A stretch of 64,000 nt of DNA from Pirellula sp. SH-Sr6A (GTDB taxonomy: Bacteria; Planctomycetota; Planctomycetia; Pirellulales; Pirellulaceae), in contig NZ_CP011272.1 of assembly GCF_001610875.1 (NCBI RefSeq), positions 1,779,988-1,843,987 on the forward strand, given 5' to 3'. Below, one piece after another: positions 36,012 through 44,250 of this stretch. Position 1 is the stretch's first letter; each line of letters begins with the position of its first letter. Below the pieces are notes generated by a model. It did not search any database. It saw only the letters and a list, made by a program, of their open reading frames with translations, and was not told where the DNA came from. Made by a program: the position numbers and the translations under genes.

Positions 36012-37006
36012 GGCAATTCCTTGCGAAGGCTCTGAACTGGGTGAGACTTGTGAGCCAAACAAATCTCGCGAGTCGTTTGAATGTCCTTCGACAGCTGGGC
36101 ACGCAATGCCTCGATCGACGGAAACTTCTGGACCCCTCGTATCTCCGAGAGCAATTCCAATTCCATCGATGCGCCGTAGAGATCCGCACTAAAGTCAAGT
36201 ATGTGCGCTTCAACCTTCTTTGCATCCTCTCCAAAGGTCGGGTTGGGACCGATGTGCAGCGCAACAGGTTGATGCATTGCTGACTTTGCAATCGAGGCCT
36301 CTATCCCCTCAACGTTTGACACACGCGCTGCGTAGACTCCATGCGCCGGAACGAGGACGGAAATTGCGTCGAGATTCGCGGTTGGGAATCCTAGCGTTCG
36401 ACCGCGTCGAGCGCCTGTCCCCACAACTCCATGAATGCGATAGGGTTGTAGCAATAATCGATTGGCTGCTTGAATAGCTCCGAGCTCGATCTCTTTCCGA
36501 ATACGTGTACTCGAAATCCAATCTCCCGAATCCATTTCGACTGCCGCTAACTCAAACTCAATTCCAAGCGTTCGACATCGTTGATGGAGATAGTCCACAT
36601 CTCCTCGCCGGTCACGTCCGAACCGAAAGTTTGGTCCTTCGATAATTCCTTTTGCCCCCAAAGCTCCCACTATCACTTGATCGAAAAAATCTTCCGCAGA
36701 CAGCTGGAGCAATTCGTGTGAGGTCCTCAATGCGACGACGAAGTCCGCTCCAGCCTCCCTCAGTAGTCTGCATTTGGATTCGTGCGTCGTCAGGGGCTTT
36801 GGGGATAGTTCCGGACGAAGAATGCGGAGGGGGGGTGGATCAAAAGTCACAACGACCACGGGCCCATCTGTTCGTTTGGCGAGGGATTTCAGCTGGATCA
36901 ACAAACGGCGATGGCCGCAATGCACGCCATCGAAATTGCCGATTGCGATGGCTCCACCTTTCGCATCCTTAGTTACTGGTTTATCGAAAAACATCAATTG
37001 GTCCAT
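36008..37006 (-). CDS. ribF: Bifunctional riboflavin kinase / FAD synthetase
   Basis: Converts riboflavin to FMN and then FAD. 332 residues. The N-terminal FAD synthetase nucleotidyltransferase domain shows IGNFDGVHCGHRRL and later a STRIRKEIELG motif; the C-terminal riboflavin kinase domain shows GVVGTGARRGRTLGFPTANL and HIGPNPTFGE. Its ATG (37004-37006) immediately follows the PAP2 stop codon, and its own stop overlaps the MutS-like start by four bases. Confidence 0.96.
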   Translation of the reverse strand: MDQLMFFDKPVTKDAKGGAIAIGNFDGVHCGHRRLLIQLKSLAKRTDGPVVVVTFDPPPLRILRPELSPKPLTTHESKCRLLREAGADFVVALRTSHELLQLSAEDFFDQVIVGALGAKGIIEGPNFRFGRDRRGDVDYLHQRCRTLGIEFELAAVEMDSGDWISSTRIRKEIELGAIQAANRLLLQPYRIHGVVGTGARRGRTLGFPTANLDAISVLVPAHGVYAARVSNVEGIEASIAKSAMHQPVALHIGPNPTFGEDAKKVEAHILDFSADLYGASMELELLSEIRGVQKFPSIEALRAQLSKDIQTTREICLAHKSHPVQSLRKELP

Positions 37007-37732
37007 TTACTCTGACGCATTTCGTATGGTCGTTAGATCCAATTCGGTCGAAGCATTGCGCTCAAATCGAGGTTGAACACGAGGCCAGAAAATCAAACCT
37101 GTGAACAGAGTGATTGCGACCCCCGACAGGACATCCGAAAAATAGTGTGAGGCGCTTTCAACTCGTTGCACCGAAGCGACGACTGCGAGCGAAACAAAAA
37201 ACCACTTACCCCGCGGATAAACGGCAGTAAGAGCGATGGCGACAGCCATGGCTGTCGCTGCATGGCCAGATGGGAAGCTACGGAAATGCTCATCCAACCA
37301 GGAACCTGAAAGGGGAGCGCCCCACACGTCCAAACTGCGTTCAGGCAAAAGCTCGAGGGGCAATAGATCAATCGCGTTTGGCCGAACACGGGGAATTATG
37401 GCTTTAGCCGCGTTGGCCACCGCCCCGCACAACAGAACGAATGCGAGACCGATGAGAAGCCGGGACCGATTGCGAACATCCGTCCATAGCAAGCAACCGA
37501 ACACGAAAGCGATCGTTAAGAAATGTGCGAACGCTTCGCTCATCTGAATGAACTTATTGAGGTCACCGGGAATTTTCAGGGAGCGAAACCAGTAGGAAAG
37601 CTCAAGATCCCAAGGCAAGCACAGGATCGCCGCGCCCATGCAAGCGATCAATAGGACCCAAGAACGCCTGCGACTTCGCGAATCGAGCACGGTTAATTTC
37701 CCGTCGTCCGAACTACTGAGTTGACCGATCAA
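37007..37732 (-). CDS. PAP2-family membrane phosphatase
   Basis: PAP2/lipid phosphatase-type membrane protein, about 241 residues with several TM helices. The three-part phosphatase signature is present: [16 protein letters not shown], and R-x7-H ([13 protein letters not shown]). Likely dephosphorylates a lipid or undecaprenyl pyrophosphate. The frame stays open into purF with no ATG before the first TM helix. I start at TTG 37730-37732, whose last bases overlap the purF TGA stop (TTGA), as in translational coupling; a GTG at 37688-37690 is an alternative. Confidence 0.8.
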   Translation of the reverse strand: MIGQLSSSDDGKLTVLDSRSRRRSWVLLIACMGAAILCLPWDLELSYWFRSLKIPGDLNKFIQMSEAFAHFLTIAFVFGCLLWTDVRNRSRLLIGLAFVLLCGAVANAAKAIIPRVRPNAIDLLPLELLPERSLDVWGAPLSGSWLDEHFRSFPSGHAATAMAVAIALTAVYPRGKWFFVSLAVVASVQRVESASHYFSDVLSGVAITLFTGLIFWPRVQPRFERNASTELDLTTIRNASE

Positions 37733-39318
37733 ACCACTGGGTTTAGTTCGTAGGTTCGCGAATCGCTTTTTCCGGACAGGTGGTTCGCTTGCGCGATGCT
37801 GTAGAGCTGCTGTCCGACAGGAGTGGGGTATTTGCCTGTAATGCACGCTTGGCAAAGGTGGTTTGAAGGAAGATCGATTGCTCGAGCGATCGATTCCACA
37901 GGCAGGTAGCGAAGGGAGTCGCACCCGAGTTGTTCGGCCATCCGATCCTGGCCTGCTTCCGTCAGCATCCCGTTTTCCAAGAACTTCGGTGCAAAGAGTT
38001 CGTCGATGGTCGACATATCGATGCCATAGAAGCAAGGAGCAATAATTGGCGGACAAGCGACGCGGACGTGGATTTCTTTGGCTCCGCCGAGCTCGCGTAT
38101 GCGGTGCAGCAGTACTTTCATCGTCGTTGAGCGAACGATGGAATCCTCGACGAGGATCACGCGTTTGCCATCGAGTACCTCGCGCAAAGGAGTGTATTTG
38201 CTCGACGCTTTCGCTTTGCGTGCTCGACCACCTTCGATAAACGTCCGACCGCTATAACGATTGCGGATCAAACCTTCACGGGAAGGAATCCGCATGCGGT
38301 ATGCCATAGCATCGGCCGCCGCTTTGCTCGTATCGGGAACCGGAACGACAATCGTATCGTTGTCGATCGGAATCTGGTTTCTAGAAAGTTCGATACGCGC
38401 TAATTCTTCACCTAGCCTCGTTCTCGAAAGATAAACACTTCGTTCATCGAGGGTGCTCGCCACGTTTGCGAAATAAATCCATTCGAAGAAGCAGTGAGCA
38501 GGCTTAGGCGTTTCGCAATATCTCTCGATTTGGATGCCATCGGGAGTGACCAAGATCGCATGCCCTGGGGGAACCGATAGAATCGCATCTCGATCGAAGC
38601 CGAGGTTGAGTAACGCGACGCTCTCGCTGGCTGCAGCAAAAAGCCGCCCGTCGGTCGCATAACACAATGGTTTGATCCCGAGTGGATCGCGAGCTAGGAG
38701 CAGCTCCCCTTTGGCATTCAAGATCGCAATCGAAAACGCTCCGTCGAACTTCTTCGCGGCGGAAGCGAATACGTCGATCAACGAACGATTGGCAGAGAGC
38801 GTTAATTCGCGTCCAAGTTCGTGCATGATAATCTCGGTATCGGTGTCTCGCGCCAGATGGTGTTCTCCATCTTTCATCAACCGATCGCGAAGGTCAGTAT
38901 AGTTCGCTAATTGCCCATTGAAACAAAAGCTGAACCACTTGTTTTTATGGATATGCTGTCGTTCGAAAGGTTGTGCATAGCTGCGGTCGTCTTGACCGCA
39001 AGTTGCATAGCGCACGTGTCCAATCGCGGCGCGGCCTGCATAGGCCTCCATGATCGCCTCGCTTTTTCCGCGATGGGACAGCCGGAAGACTTCCGCGACT
39101 GTTCCTATATCCTTCATTGTGTCCAGAATGAGGGATCGATCTGGATTGTAAGTCGTCATCCCCGCCGCGAGCTGTCCGCGGTTTTGGATATCCTGCAGCA
39201 TGCGAGGAAGCAGATAAGAGATCGAGTCGCGGCCCGCATCGGGGCTCAGACGGCTTTCATCACCACCGGGTAAGTGATAAATGGCCGCAACACCGCATTC
39301 ATGGTGCAGTTCGCTCAT
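37729..39318 (-). CDS. purF: Amidophosphoribosyltransferase (PurF)
   Basis: First enzyme of purine synthesis: glutamine plus PRPP to phosphoribosylamine. 529 residues. Cys 8 ([14 protein letters not shown]) becomes the N-terminal nucleophile after removal of a 7-residue propeptide. The glutaminase domain runs to about 250, then the PRTase domain with the PRPP loop [14 protein letters not shown] motif usually written HRGQEAAGI reads NRGQLAAGM here, and a Gly/Asp/Ser-rich insert follows the nucleophile strand. Overlaps the PAP2 gene by 4 bp. Confidence 0.96.
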   Translation of the reverse strand: MSELHHECGVAAIYHLPGGDESRLSPDAGRDSISYLLPRMLQDIQNRGQLAAGMTTYNPDRSLILDTMKDIGTVAEVFRLSHRGKSEAIMEAYAGRAAIGHVRYATCGQDDRSYAQPFERQHIHKNKWFSFCFNGQLANYTDLRDRLMKDGEHHLARDTDTEIIMHELGRELTLSANRSLIDVFASAAKKFDGAFSIAILNAKGELLLARDPLGIKPLCYATDGRLFAAASESVALLNLGFDRDAILSVPPGHAILVTPDGIQIERYCETPKPAHCFFEWIYFANVASTLDERSVYLSRTRLGEELARIELSRNQIPIDNDTIVVPVPDTSKAAADAMAYRMRIPSREGLIRNRYSGRTFIEGGRARKAKASSKYTPLREVLDGKRVILVEDSIVRSTTMKVLLHRIRELGGAKEIHVRVACPPIIAPCFYGIDMSTIDELFAPKFLENGMLTEAGQDRMAEQLGCDSLRYLPVESIARAIDLPSNHLCQACITGKYPTPVGQQLYSIAQANHLSGKSDSRTYELNPVV

Positions 39319-39420
39319 GAGATCGGATCAAGCCTCGACTAGCAGGAATTCGAGCAAAGGGGACTGGATTTGTGTTGGGTTTGTCGCACCCTACCCCAAG
39401 GAATCGTAGCGGATGAGCCT

Positions 39421-40746
39421 CTACTTGTCGACAAGCTCTTTTTTTGCAAAGGTCTCGATCGCCTCGAGTGCGCGCAGCAATTGCGGGTCGTTCGTCAAAG
39501 TCGGATCGCGCAGGATCCAAGGGTTTATTTCCCCTGTTTCGGCCGGTTCCGGTACAAATCGGGGATCAGCTCGAAGGCGAAAACGCTCGCCGATCGCGGC
39601 TAGTTCCGGCTCGTTGACCTCTACGGTGAATCCTTCGCTCGGAACCACGCCCCAAGGATCTTCCGGCTTGGCGTCTTTGCGTCTGTGGATCAACCGTCCC
39701 TTGGGGGGGTAGTAGTAGGCCGTAGTGAGTCGCATCGCCGCATTGCCACCCTCCAACGGTATCACATTTTGGACACTTCCTTTTCCAAATGTTCGGGTCC
39801 CCACAATGATAGCCCGCTCGCGGTCTTGCAAACACGCGGCTAAGATTTCGCTTGCCGAAGCGCTCTGATCATTGACGAGCACGACAATCGGGATTTCGGG
39901 GGGCACTAGCGCACCGGGAGTTGCCTCGTACACTTCATCGACGCTGCCGTTGCGTCCTTTCGTGCTTACGATCTCTCCACCTTCGAGAAAAAAATCGCAA
40001 ATGTCGGTGGCTGCGAAGAGCAATCCACCTGTGTTATCGCGGACATCGATGATCAGTGCCTTCCAGGAGGTGCTCTTCGATTCGATCGCTCGTTTGAGCT
40101 CATCGGCTGTCTTTTCTCCGAAAAGTTCGATATGAAAATAGCCCACATCTTCGTCGGCTTGCATTCGGAACTCCCATCGCCCGTTTTCCAGTCGTCGGTC
40201 GCCCAATACGGATTCCACTTCGATGCGAGCTCTCGTCACGGAGATCAAGAGAGGCTCGGATTCACCCGGCCGTTCCAACTTCAAGCTGGCCGTTGTTCCT
40301 TCTTTGCCTCGAAGCCGCTGCGACGCTTCCGCGAATTTCAAATCTGCGACCGGGAAGCCATCTACTTCCAGGATAATATCTCCGGGTTTGACTCCCGCCC
40401 GATAAGCGGGTGAATCATAAAGCGTGCTGACGATCGTCAATCGATCGCGACGGGGCGGTCCATCCAGACTGACCCCGAGGCCTCCAAATTCTTGCTCCAA
40501 GATCGCTTGGAAAGGCTGGAGGGATTCCGGCGGAATGTAACCTGAATAAGGATCGAGCGACGCAAGCATCCCTGACATCGCCGCGCTATACAGAGCCTGC
40601 GGATCGGCAGGATCAACGTACTGCTGCTCGATCAAGTCCATAACCAATCCAAGGTCCCCGAGCTTCCTCAACCGTACAGAATTTGCATAGCAAAAGAGGC
40701 AGACCACCGTCACGATTCCGAGAACTCGAAGGTTAAAGGTTGTCAC
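39421..40746 (-). CDS. C-terminal processing peptidase (S41 family)
   Basis: A 441-residue periplasmic serine protease with a GTG start at 40744-40746. N-terminal membrane/signal segment (about 7-22), a PDZ domain (GGLGVSL...SPAYRAGVKPGDIILEVDG, about 88-155), and an S41 catalytic domain with Ser/Lys dyad in DQSASASEILAACLQD and GTRTFGKGSVQ. Members trim or degrade envelope proteins. Lies in the minus-strand run between pyruvate carboxylase and purF. Confidence 0.93.
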   Translation of the reverse strand: MTTFNLRVLGIVTVVCLFCYANSVRLRKLGDLGLVMDLIEQQYVDPADPQALYSAAMSGMLASLDPYSGYIPPESLQPFQAILEQEFGGLGVSLDGPPRRDRLTIVSTLYDSPAYRAGVKPGDIILEVDGFPVADLKFAEASQRLRGKEGTTASLKLERPGESEPLLISVTRARIEVESVLGDRRLENGRWEFRMQADEDVGYFHIELFGEKTADELKRAIESKSTSWKALIIDVRDNTGGLLFAATDICDFFLEGGEIVSTKGRNGSVDEVYEATPGALVPPEIPIVVLVNDQSASASEILAACLQDRERAIIVGTRTFGKGSVQNVIPLEGGNAAMRLTTAYYYPPKGRLIHRRKDAKPEDPWGVVPSEGFTVEVNEPELAAIGERFRLRADPRFVPEPAETGEINPWILRDPTLTNDPQLLRALEAIETFAKKELVDK

Positions 40747-40803
40747 GGCAGCGACTCGACGGATTGGTGTTAAGGTATCTCATTGATCGACGTAGGAGCT
40801 ATT

Positions 40804-43800
40804 TCATTTGAGAACGAGCAACAGGTCACCCGTCTCGACTTGATTGCCCGACTGCACGTAGAGCTTTGCGATCTCGCCATCCCGTTCTGCAGTCATGATC
40901 GTTTCCATCTTCATCGCTTCGAGCGCCAGAAGCTTCTGACCCTTTTGCACTTTATCCCCAACCGCGATCGAAACGCCGATCACCATACCCGGCATCCCTG
41001 CTCCGATATGGGTTGGATCGGATGGGTCTGCTTTAAGTCTGGCGACGGCTTTATTCTCGATCGATTGGTCGACGATTTCAATTTCGCGAGGTTGCCCATT
41101 AAGCTCAAAGTAAACGGCCCGAGTTCCATCCGGTCGGGCTTCTCCCACCGCAAGAAACTTGACGATGAGCTTCTTTCCAGGTTCGATGTCGACCGAAAAT
41201 TCCTCTCCGATCGCAGGTCCATAAAAGAATATGGGTGTCGGAAGCAGCGAGACATCACCGTAGCTCCGGACATGCGCGAGAAACTCATCGAATACTTTGG
41301 GGTAGAGAGCCGAGGTTACCCTTTCGCGTCGATTCGCGGCTCGCCCCAGCTTGGACTCTAAATGTTTGCCGATCTGTTCGAAGTCAACAGGCGGCAGCGT
41401 TTCTCCGGGCCTGCTTGTGACTTCGGGGTTATTCCGAAGGATATTCTTTTTGACGTTTGCGGGGAAACCACCAGGCGGTTGTCCCATCATTCCCCCGACC
41501 AGATCAAGAACGGAACCGGGATAGGAAAGCTCGCGGCGTCCCTCGGCGATGTCCTCCGCAGTGAGTTGATTCGCCACCATGAAAAGCGCCAGGTCGCCGA
41601 TCGCTTTGCTCGTCGGGGTCACCTTGACGATATCCCCTAACAATTGGTTGGCGTCCGCATATCGCTTGCATACGTCTGCCCATTGATATGCGAGCCCCAA
41701 TGCCTTGGCTTGCTGGTAAAGGTTCGTGTACTGTCCACCGGGCATCTCGTGCTGGTACAAGTCACCGCCAGCGACGAGCGATTCGCTTTCAAACGGTGCA
41801 TAGAACTGACGCACCCCTTTCCAATATTCTGAGATCTGGGTCAATGCATCGGTTTCAAGCTTGCTTTCTCGATCCGAGCTTCGCAATGCCTCCACCAGCG
41901 TATTCAAGTTGACCTGCGATGTTCCGCCGGACATCGACGCGAAGGCTCCATCGATCACCTCTACTCCTTGCTCGGCAGCTTGCAGCAACGAAGCCGCTTG
42001 GATCCCCGCGGTATCGTGGGTGTGGAAGTGAATTGGAATTCCAATCTCTTGCTTGAGGGCATGAACCAGTTGCTTGGCAGCTGCTGGCTTGCAGAGCCCC
42101 GCCATATCTTTGATGGCCAGCATATGGGCCCCCATGCGTTCAAGCTCTTTGGCTAGATCGACATAATAACCGAGTGAGTACTTTGGACGACTCGGATTGG
42201 TGATATCCCCTGTGTAGCAAATGGCCGCTTCGCATATCATGCCCGATTCCAGGACCGCATCCATGGCGACTCGCATGTTCTCGGTCCAGTTGAGGGCGTC
42301 GAAGACACGGAAAATATCGACCCCTGCCGACGCCGCTTCCCGAACAAACTCCTGCACCACATTGTCCGGATAGTTGGTATAGCCTACCGCGTTTGACGCT
42401 CGCAACAACATTTGAAACAAGATATTGGGGACGCGTTCTCGCATCGCGCTGAGGCGTTGCCAAGGGCTCTCTTTCAAAAACCGCATCGCGGTATCGAACG
42501 TGGCACCACCCCACATTTCCAGCGAAAAAAACTGCGGAGCAAGCCGTGCGTACGCATCCGCGATCGCGACCATATCCGCGGTTCGCAATCGAGTCGCGAG
42601 AAGGGATTGATGGGCATCCCGCATCGTCGTGTCCGTGAACAATAGCTCTTTGGAGTCACGGATGCTCTCGCAAAACTTCTGTGCCCCGAGCTTCAAGAAT
42701 CGGTCGCGGTATCCCTCCGGTAAAGGAATACTCTTGTCCGTAGCTGGTATCGCTGCTGGTTCGCGACGAATGGATTTGGAGGAGCCTTCGATGAGCTTGT
42801 TCCCATTGACGACTGTTTCCGCGATGAAGCTCAAGATGCGTGTGGCTCGGTCGCGTCGACGCGGTAGCTCGAACAGCTCTGGCGTCTTATCGATCATCCG
42901 AGTCGTCGCATTTCCCTCCAAAAACGTGGGATGGGTAATGAGGGATATCAGGAAAGGAATGTTGGTTTTAACCCCCCGAATCCGGAACTCTTGCAAGCAT
43001 CGTTCCATGCGTCCGGCAGCTTCCCCCAAATTGCGACCGCGCGCGGTCACTTTGACCAATAGCGAATCGTAGAAGGGGTTGACGACCGCACCGCTGAAGG
43101 CACTTCCTGCATCAAGCCGAATGCCTAGCCCACCTGCGCTCCGGTAGTGCGAAATCTTTCCATAATCAGGACGAAACTGATTGGAAGGATCCTCGGTCGT
43201 AACCCGGCATTGAATCGCGGATCCGACGACTTGAACATCCTTTTGAAGAGGCAGACCAAGGCTATCGTCACCTAATCGCTCTCCTTGCGCTACAAGAATT
43301 TGAGCCCGCACCAAGTCGATCCCGGTGACTTCTTCCGTGACGGTATGCTCGACTTGAATACGCGGATTGACTTCGATGAAATAGAATTGGTTCGAGTCGG
43401 TATCGAGAAGGAACTCGACGGTCCCCGCACAGTGATAGCCCACTTCACGACCAATCGCGAGCGCCGCTTCATGGAGCTCCGCCGCAACACGTTTTTCAAG
43501 GTTCGGTGCAGGTGCTAGTTCAACAACCTTTTGATGCCGCCGTTGCACCGAACAATCTCTCTCGTGCAGATGGATCAGATTGCTATGGAGATCTCCAAGA
43601 ATCTGGACTTCCAAATGCCGCGCGCGGGCCACGAGTTTTTCGAGAAAGACTTCATCGCTGCCGAAGGCGTTTTTCGCCTCGCGTTGAGCTTGCTCCAAGT
43701 TGATAGCCAGTTCCGATTCATTTTCAACGATGCGCATCCCTCGGCCCCCGCCCCCTTTGGAGGCTTTGAGCATGATAGGATAGCCCATCGTTTTGGCTGT

Positions 43801-44247
43801 CTCGTGCGCTTCATCGAGCGAGCGGACGGCACGCGTGGAGCCCTCTAAAACAGGAACACCGACTTTCTTAGCGATCCCGCGAGCTGCGACTTTGTCTCCC
43901 AGAAGCTCCAGAGCGCGCACGCTCGGACCGATAAAGGTAATCCCGTTGGCTCCAAGGGCTTTGGCAAACTCCGCATTCTCGGAGAGAAAGCCATAACCGG
44001 GATGAACGGCGTCAATTCCGTTTTCCAAGCAGAGACGCACGATTCCATCGATATCCAAGTAAGAACGAATTGGTTCCCCTGGTTTTCCGATTTGATAGGC
44101 TTCGTCTGCTTTGAATCGATGGAGTGCGAATCGGTCTTCGTGCGAATAGATCGCGACCGTCCGGATCTTGATTTCGTGAGCGCTTCGAAAGATACGGGTT
44201 GCGATCTCGCTGCGGTTGGCAGCGAGGATTTTTTGGAATGCCGGCAT
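40804..44247 (-). CDS. pyc: Pyruvate carboxylase
   Basis: Biotin enzyme making oxaloacetate from pyruvate, bicarbonate and ATP. 1147 residues with all domains in one chain: biotin carboxylase (1-450, ATP-grasp KASKGGGGRGMRI), carboxyltransferase (about 530-800, DTTMRDAHQSLLATR and the metal-binding HFHTHDTAG), PC tetramerisation region, and C-terminal biotinyl domain with LALEAMKMETIM carrying the biotinylated Lys. It feeds the TCA cycle and could supply oxaloacetate for a malate-type dehydrogenase. Starts 3 bp after the M16 peptidase stop codon. Confidence 0.97.
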   Translation of the reverse strand: MPAFQKILAANRSEIATRIFRSAHEIKIRTVAIYSHEDRFALHRFKADEAYQIGKPGEPIRSYLDIDGIVRLCLENGIDAVHPGYGFLSENAEFAKALGANGITFIGPSVRALELLGDKVAARGIAKKVGVPVLEGSTRAVRSLDEAHETAKTMGYPIMLKASKGGGGRGMRIVENESELAINLEQAQREAKNAFGSDEVFLEKLVARARHLEVQILGDLHSNLIHLHERDCSVQRRHQKVVELAPAPNLEKRVAAELHEAALAIGREVGYHCAGTVEFLLDTDSNQFYFIEVNPRIQVEHTVTEEVTGIDLVRAQILVAQGERLGDDSLGLPLQKDVQVVGSAIQCRVTTEDPSNQFRPDYGKISHYRSAGGLGIRLDAGSAFSGAVVNPFYDSLLVKVTARGRNLGEAAGRMERCLQEFRIRGVKTNIPFLISLITHPTFLEGNATTRMIDKTPELFELPRRRDRATRILSFIAETVVNGNKLIEGSSKSIRREPAAIPATDKSIPLPEGYRDRFLKLGAQKFCESIRDSKELLFTDTTMRDAHQSLLATRLRTADMVAIADAYARLAPQFFSLEMWGGATFDTAMRFLKESPWQRLSAMRERVPNILFQMLLRASNAVGYTNYPDNVVQEFVREAASAGVDIFRVFDALNWTENMRVAMDAVLESGMICEAAICYTGDITNPSRPKYSLGYYVDLAKELERMGAHMLAIKDMAGLCKPAAAKQLVHALKQEIGIPIHFHTHDTAGIQAASLLQAAEQGVEVIDGAFASMSGGTSQVNLNTLVEALRSSDRESKLETDALTQISEYWKGVRQFYAPFESESLVAGGDLYQHEMPGGQYTNLYQQAKALGLAYQWADVCKRYADANQLLGDIVKVTPTSKAIGDLALFMVANQLTAEDIAEGRRELSYPGSVLDLVGGMMGQPPGGFPANVKKNILRNNPEVTSRPGETLPPVDFEQIGKHLESKLGRAANRRERVTSALYPKVFDEFLAHVRSYGDVSLLPTPIFFYGPAIGEEFSVDIEPGKKLIVKFLAVGEARPDGTRAVYFELNGQPREIEIVDQSIENKAVARLKADPSDPTHIGAGMPGMVIGVSIAVGDKVQKGQKLLALEAMKMETIMTAERDGEIAKLYVQSGNQVETGDLLLVLK

Positions 44248-44250
44248 GGA

